A stretch of 45,186 nucleotides of DNA from JAKPCT01 sp029553165 (GTDB taxonomy: Bacteria > Bacillota > UBA4882 > UBA8346), in NCBI GenBank assembly GCA_035359995.1, contig DAORZT010000016.1, positions 1-45,186 on the forward strand. The letters are read 5' to 3'. The notes under the pieces were generated by a model that was given only the letters and a program-made list of their open reading frames with translations, was not told the DNA's origin and ran no database searches. This document shows positions 1-7,425 of the stretch, piece after piece. Positions within the stretch are counted from its first letter, which is position 1. Each line of letters starts with the position of its first letter. A program made the position numbers and the translations under genes.

Positions 1-31
1 TCTGATTTATTATATCAGCCATTCTTGGTGT

Positions 32-3010
32 CTAGCAAATTGGAGTAAGGTCATTCTGAATTTTAAAATGCCAGTTATCTTTAAGATAATCGTCATTATT
101 TAGATATCCTTTTATTTCCACATCTTTACTCTTCCATCCAAACAAATTTCTTGTTTGTTCGCTTTTAACTGTCACTAAACCATATTTTGTGAAACATATT
201 TTAAATGAGGTTCTTTGTTTTGAGTCACCATCCTTATACTCAAAACTAGTCATTGCTTTTAAATTACCATCCTTATCAAATTCCAATACGTATAGTTCTT
301 TTCCATCAGAATCAATAACTTTCGTTTCCTTTATTCCCTTACCATCCCACCATGAGTATCTTGCACCTATTGTTACTTGAGTTGAACCAGAACTGGAACT
401 ACTTGAACCAGAACCACTATTTTCTCTTCTCGAAACAATGTCCCGTAATCTACTAATTGTTTCAGAACTATTTTCAGGAGTTGACCAATCAGCCTCCCCT
501 GCATAATATCCTGTTGGATCAATTTTATTAACAGGATTATTACTACAATAGGTGTATAGATTAGGATTATTTGGATCCATCATTGGATCCTCACTTATAA
601 ACCTTCCCAACTCTGCATCATACCATCGGGCATTGTAATAGTAGAGTCCGGTATCTTCATCAAACTCTTTACCATTAAAGCCGTGGGTTTCGTCAAACTC
701 ACCGTCTTTGGCAAATTGGGTACCAAAAGCATGGTAGTCGGATTGGTAGACTACTTTACCGGCTTCGTCGGATACGGCTTTAATACTGCCCAAATGGTCA
801 GTATGGTAGTAGTAGACTTTAGCATTGGGATCGCCAATGTTGCCATCGACTCTGGCTAAGTGCTTGCCAAAGGCATAGACGTAGGACTTTATCCGACCGT
901 CTGATAAACGTTTCTCATAGATCGGTTCTGTCCCTTCGAATACATAGTGAGTGGTTACTCCCTTGGCTTTCTTGACTACCCTTAGTCCGGTCGGATCATA
1001 ACCATACTCTGCTACAATCGTACCATTCTTGGTTACCCAGATCAATCTATTTAAGAGGTCATAATCGTAAGTCCAGTATTCAACCCCTTCACCGCTGGTG
1101 GTAAAGGTTACGGTTTCACCGTCGATGGTGAACCTGTTTCCTTTTTGAATCAGGTTACCGGCATTATCATAGACATAAGCGTATTTACCGTCGGTTTTAA
1201 GTCGATCGCTGTTTTGATAGTATTTTAAATCATACTGTTGGGTCTGGACCAAGGTAATCTTCTGCAAATCACGGTTACCGGCAGCATCATAACCAAACTC
1301 TTCGATCTGGACTGATGCCTCTTGATAGACCCGTAACATTTTGGCCAGATTATTTAAAAACTGCGCTTTATTAACCGGACGGAACTTGGCATCACGGTCG
1401 TCAAATTTGACATGGATCTTTAAGTACCGGGTTGCCACTGTCTCTTTGAGAGTGATCGTGATCACTCCGGCAGTATCTTTAGTATGTTCCCACTTACTGC
1501 GAGGAATTACGCTAAAGGTTTGATTGTCTTTGGAAGTAAAGAGCTCCAAGGCACGATCAGTTACCCGGTGCGACTGATGATCTTTGTTAGGAACGATCTG
1601 GATCACTTTGATCGCTGGTGCTACTTTTCCAAAGTCAATCCCAATACTGGTTGAGTTATAGTCGATTCCAACAATCCCCTGCTCTACCGGGGTAAAGTTT
1701 AATGAATCCGTTCCCAGCAGATCACCGGCCTTTATCCCAATATCACCGGCGGTAACAGTGTTCTCCAGGAACTTACCCGGAGTGGTTGCTTTAACAAGCT
1801 GATTGTTCTTGTCATATTCGTAGATCCTTGTGTTTTTCCCGTCAAACAGCTGAGTGATGTTGCCATTGGCATCATAGGTATAGTCATGTATCAGGATCTG
1901 CTTGCCACCAATAGTAACACTAAAGTCATCCAACCGGTTATTGAGATCATAGTTGTATGAAACAACAGCACCATTTTTGTAAGTTACCTTCTCCAGAGCG
2001 CCATCAATCCGGTAATTGATCCCTTCCGGTTTGGTAAAGCCAATCACTTCGGAAAGTTGATTTAAGTCATTGTAACGATACTCGAGGAATGATAATGCTC
2101 CCGAGTATTTGATCCCAGTCAACTGTCCGGCAGGGCTGTATTGGTACGAAGTCCGATAGCTAGCACCGTCAAAATTACGTTCGATATTGTTGATCCGGTT
2201 CAGTGGATCTGCTTGATAAACACCGTTTTCATGGTTGTATTTGATAATGTTACCGGAGTCAGTTACTGTGGTACGATTACCCGCAGCATCATACTGATAC
2301 TCAACCCAGTACTTACTGCCATCAGTACCCACCAAGTCAAGCCTTCTTAATAAATTATTATCATAATATTGGTAAGTCCAGACAGTACCACGGCGGTCGA
2401 TCACCTGGTCACGGTTACCCAAACGGTTATAGCTATAAGTAGTTAGATTACCTGACGGATCCTGCTGTACTGTTAATCGGTTTAGTTCGTCATATTGATT
2501 GACGGTTAACAGTTTATTAGGCGCCTCAATTTCAACCACATTGCCATTAGGATCATACCGATACTGAGTAATATTGTGTAACGGATCCCGGACCATCGTT
2601 AACCAACCAAGATCGTTATAGCTATAGAAAGTGGTATTACCACGGCCGTCTTTGACTTCGGTGCGGTTGCCCAATGGATCGTAGGTATAGTTAACTTCGG
2701 TTTGTGGATCAATTACCCGGCGGACGCGACCAAGACTGTCATACTTGGTTTCCCTAATTTTACCTAAAGCATCTTTAACTCCAATTGGATTACCTTTTTT
2801 ATCGTAACGGTACTCTTTTTGGAGGCGTCCCCGATGGTCAAATACCTGATAGAGCCAGTTACGCACTGTATAAGTATAAGTTACGGTGACACCGTCCGCA
2901 TCACGTTCCTTAATTTTGTTTCCGATGAGATCATACTCCACTTCCAGATAAGGATTGTCATAGTTCGGTACTGTGGCATAAGGATCAGCCGGTGGTGTTT
3001 GATCCTTCAA
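32..3010 (-). CDS. Rhs/YD-repeat protein, 5'-truncated, with variable C-terminal tip
   Basis: Rhs proteins form a beta-cage shell of YD repeats around a C-terminal effector and act in contact-dependent antagonism. About twenty YD-type repeats (YDxxGNxxxxxD, for example YDPLGNRTEVKD) fill residues 20-400 and 570-700. The hyperconserved core end is present (DHLGSIKAVSDE, then YYYNARWYDAELGRFISEDP, then NPVNKIDPTGY near residue 840). About 150 variable residues follow, opening with a Ser/Gly linker; I do not recognise this tip. Residues about 415-560 break the repeats with a discoidin (F5/8 type C)-like beta domain (ARYLKIHV-type end: VATRYLKIHVKFDD). At 992 aa with no signal peptide or N-terminal domain it is shorter than typical Rhs proteins, and its first codon is a weak TTG without a clear ribosome site. 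It therefore looks like an N-terminally truncated copy. An immunity gene would be expected below position 32, outside the window. Confidence 0.85.
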   Translation of the reverse strand: MKDQTPPADPYATVPNYDNPYLEVEYDLIGNKIKERDADGVTVTYTYTVRNWLYQVFDHRGRLQKEYRYDKKGNPIGVKDALGKIRETKYDSLGRVRRVIDPQTEVNYTYDPLGNRTEVKDGRGNTTFYSYNDLGWLTMVRDPLHNITQYRYDPNGNVVEIEAPNKLLTVNQYDELNRLTVQQDPSGNLTTYSYNRLGNRDQVIDRRGTVWTYQYYDNNLLRRLDLVGTDGSKYWVEYQYDAAGNRTTVTDSGNIIKYNHENGVYQADPLNRINNIERNFDGASYRTSYQYSPAGQLTGIKYSGALSFLEYRYNDLNQLSEVIGFTKPEGINYRIDGALEKVTYKNGAVVSYNYDLNNRLDDFSVTIGGKQILIHDYTYDANGNITQLFDGKNTRIYEYDKNNQLVKATTPGKFLENTVTAGDIGIKAGDLLGTDSLNFTPVEQGIVGIDYNSTSIGIDFGKVAPAIKVIQIVPNKDHQSHRVTDRALELFTSKDNQTFSVIPRSKWEHTKDTAGVITITLKETVATRYLKIHVKFDDRDAKFRPVNKAQFLNNLAKMLRVYQEASVQIEEFGYDAAGNRDLQKITLVQTQQYDLKYYQNSDRLKTDGKYAYVYDNAGNLIQKGNRFTIDGETVTFTTSGEGVEYWTYDYDLLNRLIWVTKNGTIVAEYGYDPTGLRVVKKAKGVTTHYVFEGTEPIYEKRLSDGRIKSYVYAFGKHLARVDGNIGDPNAKVYYYHTDHLGSIKAVSDEAGKVVYQSDYHAFGTQFAKDGEFDETHGFNGKEFDEDTGLYYYNARWYDAELGRFISEDPMMDPNNPNLYTYCSNNPVNKIDPTGYYAGEADWSTPENSSETISRLRDIVSRRENSGSGSSSSSSGSTQVTIGARYSWWDGKGIKETKVIDSDGKELYVLEFDKDGNLKAMTSFEYKDGDSKQRTSFKICFTKYGLVTVKSEQTRNLFGWKSKDVEIKGYLNNDDYLKDNWHFKIQNDLTPIC

Positions 3011-3558
3011 ATTTAAGCAAGGATTACTTTGGTTTAGAAATAGGCGCTAAATTGGTTTATGATTACACAGAATATTATGTGAATGAAGAGCCAGAATCTT
3101 CGTATTATGTCCAAACAGTAGTTTCAACCTTACCAGAAAATCCGAACGTGTTTAATGTTCAAAGCAATCATCCTGAATTCCCTGAAAAAGGCTCGTCTGG
3201 TTGGTACTACCTTAAAGAAGCTGACAACTATTATTATTACGGTTTCTAGAGAGATAGATCAAGTGAGAAAGATGATGTTAAATTTGATAACCCCTACACT
3301 CGTTTATACATGATCAATCCCATTTACGAAGGCTTTAACCATTATTCATGGGGAATCGCCAAACGAAAAGAAAAGATTAACGTTCCTGCAGGTACATTTG
3401 AAGCCTGGTATTTTGAATATCATGAAGTTAATGAACATAACCACACCTGGTTCGTTCCTTATTTAGGAGTTGTCAAAAGTGAAATTTATGTGATTCGTGA
3501 CGGTAAAGAAACTCCTGATTATGCTAAAGTACTAAAAGCCTACTCTTTCCCCAACTAA
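2992..3558 (+). pseudogene. Remnant of a secreted protein, 5'-truncated and with an in-frame TAG
   Basis: Two plus-strand open segments (to 3246 and from 3250) lie in the same frame, separated only by a TAG at 3247-3249. Reading through gives one continuous, protein-like sequence of about 185 residues. It resembles the beta-rich domain common in secreted lipoproteins: an opening like DYFGLEIGAKLVYDYTEYY, a middle VPAGTFEAWYFEYHE and an end WFVPYLGVVKSE. The name of this domain is uncertain. No start codon with a ribosome site and no signal peptide is present. The 5' end instead runs into the truncated start of the oppositely oriented Rhs gene at about 2992-3010. It is best read as a gene that lost its 5' part when Rhs DNA joined here and then acquired a nonsense mutation. 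A sequencing error at the TAG cannot be excluded. Confidence 0.7.
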
Positions 3559-3564
3559 CCTCAT

Positions 3565-3592
3565 CAAAAAAGACGGTCTCACGACCGTCTTT
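3565..3592 (-). terminator. Rho-independent terminator of vapBC
   Basis: A 10-bp perfect stem (3569-3578 with 3583-3592) carries a 4-nt loop. In the minus direction it is followed by a run of six T. It sits 8 nt after the stop of the PIN toxin gene. In the plus direction the T tract is short (TTT), so it can serve the pseudogene only weakly. Confidence 0.85.
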
Positions 3593-3599
3593 AACTCAC

Positions 3600-4013
3600 T
3601 TAAATATTCAAAATATTTTTCAGATACTCATTCCGGATATTCCGATAAATATAGAAGTCAGAATCAATCGAAATTATCTCTTTAATGTTTTCAGTTTCGG
3701 AAATAATGATCAAACTGGCATCAGCAAAGTTCATCGGTACATCTGAGTATTTTTCAGAGAGTTCAATTATTCGTGGAATATCATCCTTAGATAATGATTT
3801 AATAGTTACTCCACCCCGCTCGAGCCAACGGAGAAAATCAAGTTGGGTACAAACATTAAAATCTAACATATGCAAAACTTCGGTAACAACCGGCCAAGAG
3901 GAATAGAGTCGCCCCTCATAGCCTTTAAGAAACTGTTTGATCGTGGAATGATAACGATCATCTTTATCAAACAATGCAATTAAAGGTCCGGCATCAATGA
4001 GCGATCTTTGCAT
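3600..4013 (-). CDS. vapC: PIN-domain toxin, VapC-like ribonuclease
   Basis: This is a 137-aa PIN-fold protein, the usual length for VapC toxins, which are Mg-dependent RNases cutting tRNA or rRNA. The expected acidic residues are visible: D7 in the opening LIDAGPLIALFD, E45 in VVTEVLHML, D98 in NFADASLI and D117/D119 in SIDSDF. Its start lies inside the 3' end of the upstream antitoxin gene (20-nt overlap, different frame), giving the translational coupling typical of type II toxin-antitoxin pairs. It is followed directly by a strong terminator, so the two genes form a closed operon. The RNA target cannot be read from sequence. Family assignment is firm; the toxin role is inferred from the pairing. 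Confidence 0.88.
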   Translation of the reverse strand: MQRSLIDAGPLIALFDKDDRYHSTIKQFLKGYEGRLYSSWPVVTEVLHMLDFNVCTQLDFLRWLERGGVTIKSLSKDDIPRIIELSEKYSDVPMNFADASLIIISETENIKEIISIDSDFYIYRNIRNEYLKNILNI

Positions 4014-4242
4014 CGATCTTGTCTTTCACTCTCTTTTTATAGGTTGTAGATAAATCACCTTTTCCACTGCCACACTTACCAAATAATTCTTCCCCTAATT
4101 TATAAGGATTTAAATTATTTTCATAGTCAGTAATATATTTTTCTAATGCCTCTTTAATAAAATCCGACTTGGTGATCTTTTCCTGTTTAGCGATCGCTTC
4201 TATTTTGGCTTCCAACTCTTTGGAAATTCTTAGACTGATCAA
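3994..4242 (-). CDS. Ribbon-helix-helix antitoxin (CopG/VapB-like)
   Basis: The N-terminus (ISLRISKELEAKIEAIAK, then KITKSDFIKEALEKYI) is a standard ribbon-helix-helix DNA-binding domain. The C-terminal third (about residues 45-82) is charged and would wrap the PIN toxin. An ATG at 4266 gives a longer reading frame, but I prefer the TTG at 4242. It has an AAAGAGGTG ribosome site 6 nt upstream and gives the usual RHH start. The ATG at 4266 lies within the promoter -10/operator and probably upstream of the transcript start. Product is about 82 aa. It overlaps the toxin gene by 20 nt. Autorepression through the 21-bp dyad at 4257-4277 is likely. Confidence 0.87.
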   Translation of the reverse strand: MISLRISKELEAKIEAIAKQEKITKSDFIKEALEKYITDYENNLNPYKLGEELFGKCGSGKGDLSTTYKKRVKDKIDAKIAH

Positions 4243-4256
4243 TTCAATCACCTCTT

Positions 4257-4296
4257 TGTAATACATATTGTATTACATCATCAACTCATCTGTCAA
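4257..4296 (-). promoter_or_regulatory. vapBC promoter with overlapping 21-bp operator dyad
   Basis: A perfect -35 TTGACA (complement of 4291-4296) is followed after 18 nt by a -10 TACAAT (4267-4272). A perfect 8-bp inverted repeat, TGTAATAC-N5-GTATTACA, spans 4257-4277 and covers the -10 and presumed start of transcription. This arrangement fits repression by the RHH antitoxin/toxin complex. Binding is inferred; the sequence elements are directly visible. Confidence 0.82.
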
Positions 4297-4348
4297 TAAC
4301 TTCAATTTTAGTATTCCTAAAGCTACAATAATTAATCAATACAATATT

Positions 4349-4377
4349 CAAGCGGTGCAGACCAACTGCACCGCTTG
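4349..4377. other. Perfect 12-bp hairpin without T tract, downstream of hpf
   Basis: CAAGCGGTGCAG and its exact complement flank a 5-nt loop. Neither strand carries a T run after the stem, so this is not a canonical intrinsic terminator. It lies 43 nt after the hpf stop and may stabilise or process the hpf mRNA 3' end. It could also be one copy of a dispersed palindrome. Confidence 0.6.
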
Positions 4378-4419
4378 AGTATCTTTGATAATTTCAGACA
4401 ACAATAAGGCAATTGCCAA

Positions 4420-4956
4420 TCAGAACTCCGGTTCGATCAGACCAAAGTGTCCGTCCTTACGGCGGTAAACAACATTGACTTCCTCAGTTTCACTGTTTAA
4501 GAAGACAAAAAAGTCGTGTCCCAAGAGGTCCATCTGCATTACTGCTTCCTCAACTGCCATCGGCTTAACGGCAAAACGTTTGGTCCGTTTGATCTGAGGT
4601 TCAGTAACAACATCAGTTTCACCCTGGATTGGAGATGCTTCCAAAACAACTTTATTCTCCTCGCGTAGTTTACGATTGATTTTGGTTTTAAACTTATGTA
4701 CCTGCCGTTCAATCTTATCGATGGCTCCGTCGATCGAAGCATACATATCGTTAGATTTCTCTTCTCCTCTTAAAAACAGTCCATCAACTTGTACTGTAAT
4801 ATCAACTATATGCTTACCCCGTTCGGTGCTCATTGTTACTTGTGCACTTATCGGGCTCTTCTCAAAAAACTTAACAATCTTTGCAACTTTCTTCTCGGCA
4901 TAATCCCGTAACGCCTCGGTTACCTCTATGTTCTTTCCTTTTACTGTTACTTTCAT
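4420..4956 (-). CDS. hpf: Ribosome hibernation promoting factor, long form
   Basis: Long-form HPF binds the 30S subunit and dimerises 70S ribosomes into inactive 100S particles in stationary phase. The 178-aa product has the N-terminal HPF/YfiA domain (MKVTVKGKNIEVTEALRDY to about residue 100) and the C-terminal dimerisation domain (KPMAVEEAVMQMDLLGHDFF, then VVYRRKDGHFGLIEP). The longer frame starting at 5010 is rejected because the ATG at 4956 has an AAGGGAGATGG ribosome site and starts exactly where the family does. It is a monocistronic-looking gene between the TA operon and the DUF1540 gene. Confidence 0.96.
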   Translation of the reverse strand: MKVTVKGKNIEVTEALRDYAEKKVAKIVKFFEKSPISAQVTMSTERGKHIVDITVQVDGLFLRGEEKSNDMYASIDGAIDKIERQVHKFKTKINRKLREENKVVLEASPIQGETDVVTEPQIKRTKRFAVKPMAVEEAVMQMDLLGHDFFVFLNSETEEVNVVYRRKDGHFGLIEPEF

Positions 4957-5120
4957 GTAACCATCTCCCTTCAAGATTTCTATAATTGTATCGGCATTTA
5001 CATGAAACACTGTAGTCTAAAAAGTATTATTACATTATCAGAAACTGGTGACTTGTCCTGCTTAATATATAAAATATTCTTTCCCAAGAAGTAAATCCCT
5101 TCAAAAAAAGATAAATTGTA

Positions 5121-5159
5121 TAAAAAATGACTTGCATTGCTTTGATAAACTAATGCAAG
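5121..5159 (-). terminator. Terminator of the DUF1540 gene
   Basis: An 8-bp stem CTTGCATT/AATGCAAG (5131-5138 with 5152-5159) carries a 13-nt loop. In the minus direction it is followed by CATTTTTTATAC. It stands about 27 nt after the DUF1540 stop. T-rich sequence also follows on the plus side. Confidence 0.7.
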
Positions 5160-5186
5160 CCATCTTTTCTTTTTTTACAAAATGGT

Positions 5187-5381
5187 TTAAGCTTTCTTCG
5201 GCGCAAAAGTTTCACAACAAGTTTGCATTGATGTGCTCGCTTCGATCCCGCCTTCCAGATCGCCGAACTCCATATCATCTGCTACTTCCACGTTGTTTCG
5301 CACTTTGATCTCATCTGCATTACATACCTGTCCGTTATCATTGTACTTACATGATTCAACACTACATTTAATACGGTTCAC
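5187..5381 (-). CDS. DUF1540 small Cys-rich protein
   Basis: The 64-aa product matches the DUF1540 pattern: an early C-x4-C (KCSVESCKYND), a conserved VCNADEIKV strand and a C-terminal QTCCETFAP. DUF1540 proteins are common in Clostridia, some are spore-associated, and they probably bind metal through the Cys residues; the precise role is unknown. The start is a GTG at 5381, 7-8 nt after GGAGGTGG. The longer frame to 5429 has no ribosome site and adds a non-conserved Asn/Gly stretch. Confidence 0.87.
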   Translation of the reverse strand: MNRIKCSVESCKYNDNGQVCNADEIKVRNNVEVADDMEFGDLEGGIEASTSMQTCCETFAPKKA

Positions 5382-5441
5382 CTTATAACCACCTCCGTTG
5401 TTATTATCAACTGAGATGATTATTCCCATATAAAGGTTATT

Positions 5442-6560
5442 TTATCCCAATTTTTTTAATTTTCTGACTCTTAACTCCAAGTCAGGATGAGACAGGAATT
5501 TAACAAAGATTCGATTAAATTTTGAGGGAGATTGATTATAACCAAAGACCCGCACTAAGGCATCAGCCATCTTCTCCCCGCCACCTAACGCTTTCGCTGC
5601 CAAACAGTCCGCTTGAATCTCTTGGAAACGGGCAATAGCCTTAAACAATAAGAACGCTCCTAAAACATAGATTGCCAGATAAATCCAGTATAAATCCGGA
5701 AAGTACTCGATGAGGGTTGTACCTAGATATAACAGGCTACCAATAATCACGACCCTGCTTTCTAAGTGGCGCAGTTTAAAATGAGCGCATTCGTGCCCGA
5801 TAATCATCTCCAAATCCTGAGTACTGCAACTGTTGATTAAAGATTCGGTCAGAAAAATACTTCGCCGGAAGAAACCGGTTGCAAAGGCATTACCGATCAT
5901 CTCCAGCCGCCAGATCCTAACCCGTCTGATTTTAACTCCCAACTTCCGGGCCACTTCATTAACCAGTTCCACGACCGCCGCAGGCGCCGGAACCATTCGC
6001 AACCCACGGATTAATAGAGCTATTGACTGTAACCCAATAAAAACAATTACCAAACCAAATTCCCTGACTGTCTCCGAAAACGGATAAATTGCTACAATCA
6101 GCGGCATATAGAAGTAATCTAGCCGCAAATAAACAATTGTGTTTACTAAAACAATCCACAAAAAACCATGCTGAATCAGGTACGAACCGTAGGAACTGCG
6201 AATCTTATAAACGTACTTGGTGATCTGGTATGACTGGTATAATGAAACCAACAGATACCCAAGCAAACCGGCGACATTTATCAGGTCTTCAAGTAACAGC
6301 CTGCTGATTGTCTTACCACTGAACCAACCACTAAGTGGTGTTTTCAGGACAACAATCAGATAACCAATCAGGAGTACAAAGATTAACCACCGTAAACCAA
6401 GCGACCACTGAAAACGCCTCTCGGGATCGGTTAGTTTTGCGGATTTAAATAAGTAAACCCGCAAAGTATATATTGTTACACAACTAAAGAGCAGATAAAC
6501 CGCTCTAATGAAGATCAAAATCCCTATTTGATTCAACAGACTGGCACCGCCATTTTTCAA
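5442..6560 (-). CDS. M48-family membrane zinc metallopeptidase (HtpX-like)
   Basis: The N-terminal 190 residues hold about five hydrophobic segments. A cytosol-facing M48 catalytic domain follows, with the zinc motif HExxH visible as IIGHECAHFKLRH and a downstream third-ligand region FQEIQADCLAAKAL. It ends with the family's SHPDLELRVRKL tail. M48 membrane proteases degrade misfolded membrane proteins; no substrate is known for this subtype with its extended N-terminal membrane region. The TTG start overlaps the folD stop by 4 nt (TTGA), so the two genes are translationally coupled. A BlaR1/M56-like function is less likely, since no sensor domain follows. Confidence 0.82.
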   Translation of the reverse strand: MKNGGASLLNQIGILIFIRAVYLLFSCVTIYTLRVYLFKSAKLTDPERRFQWSLGLRWLIFVLLIGYLIVVLKTPLSGWFSGKTISRLLLEDLINVAGLLGYLLVSLYQSYQITKYVYKIRSSYGSYLIQHGFLWIVLVNTIVYLRLDYFYMPLIVAIYPFSETVREFGLVIVFIGLQSIALLIRGLRMVPAPAAVVELVNEVARKLGVKIRRVRIWRLEMIGNAFATGFFRRSIFLTESLINSCSTQDLEMIIGHECAHFKLRHLESRVVIIGSLLYLGTTLIEYFPDLYWIYLAIYVLGAFLLFKAIARFQEIQADCLAAKALGGGEKMADALVRVFGYNQSPSKFNRIFVKFLSHPDLELRVRKLKKLG

Positions 6561-7399
6561 TTCTCAGCACTGATCACGGTATTTTCCATCAATTTCGCAA
6601 TCGTCATTGGCCCAACTCCGCCAGGAACCGGAGTAATCCAGCCGGCTACCTGATATACCTGATCAAAATCAACATCTCCAACTAACTTGCCATCCGGCGT
6701 CCGGTTAACACCAACATCAATCACTACCGCCCCGGGCTTTACCATCTCGGCAGTTATCAAACCTGCTTTTCCAACCGCCGCCACTAAAATATCAGCGCGC
6801 CGGCAGACACTCGCCAAATCCGGAGTACGCGAATGGCAGATCGTAACCGTGCCATGTTCGCGTAACAGTAGAATCGCTTGCGGCTTTCCGACAATATTGC
6901 TCCTCCCAACCACTACGCATTCCTTACCTGCAATACTGATTCCTGATTCCCGGATCAAGTCCATGACTCCTGCTGGGGTACAAGGAAGAAACCCAGGAAT
7001 ACCGGTCATCAATTTGCCGACATTCACTGGGTGAAACCCATCAACATCTTTTAACGGAGAGATCGCTTCCAGCATCTTATTTTCATCCAGATGTCCCGGC
7101 AGTGGCAGTTGTAACAGGATCCCGTGGATATTCGGATTATTATTTAAGTCGTTAATCAACTTTAATAATTCGGTTTCAGTTGTATTCTCAGCTAACGCAT
7201 ACTCTTCAGAATAAATCCCCAAAGCAGCGCAGGCTTTCTTCTTCATATTCACATAGACCCGGGAAGCCGGATCACTTCCCACCAAAATCACTGCTAAACC
7301 TGGAGTTTTACCGCTTTGCTGTAGTTTTTCGACCCGCACTTTTAATCCTGCTTTAATTCTTTCAGCTACTGCTTTCCCATCAATCATTATTGCAGACAT
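6557..7399 (-). CDS. folD: Methylene-THF dehydrogenase/methenyl-THF cyclohydrolase
   Basis: FolD interconverts 5,10-methylene-THF, methenyl-THF and 10-formyl-THF in the cytosol. The 280-residue length is typical. The catalytic Lys region YVNMKKKACAALGI, the QLPLPGHLDE loop, the Rossmann segment VVVGRSNIVGKPQA and the terminal PVPGGVGPMTIAKLMENT are all present. The ATG at 7399 follows GGAGG by 10 nt; a TTG one codon upstream is an alternative. The gene follows the EndoQ-like gene by 26 nt and overlaps the M48 gene, so they are probably one operon. Confidence 0.97.
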   Translation of the reverse strand: MSAIMIDGKAVAERIKAGLKVRVEKLQQSGKTPGLAVILVGSDPASRVYVNMKKKACAALGIYSEEYALAENTTETELLKLINDLNNNPNIHGILLQLPLPGHLDENKMLEAISPLKDVDGFHPVNVGKLMTGIPGFLPCTPAGVMDLIRESGISIAGKECVVVGRSNIVGKPQAILLLREHGTVTICHSRTPDLASVCRRADILVAAVGKAGLITAEMVKPGAVVIDVGVNRTPDGKLVGDVDFDQVYQVAGWITPVPGGVGPMTIAKLMENTVISAEN

Positions 7400-7425
7400 C
7401 AATTATCTTCCTCCAGTAATAGTAT

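Noticed and set aside
1..31. Small dyad CTGAT-N7-ATCAG after the Rhs gene
   Set aside because: The stem is only 5 bp and no T run follows, so it cannot be called a terminator.
6687..7034. Plus-strand 115-codon open frame opposite folD
   Set aside because: It is a shadow of the folD coding strand with no family features.
7400..7425. Folate-responsive riboswitch before folD
   Set aside because: Only 26 nt separate folD from the upstream gene, too short for such an element.
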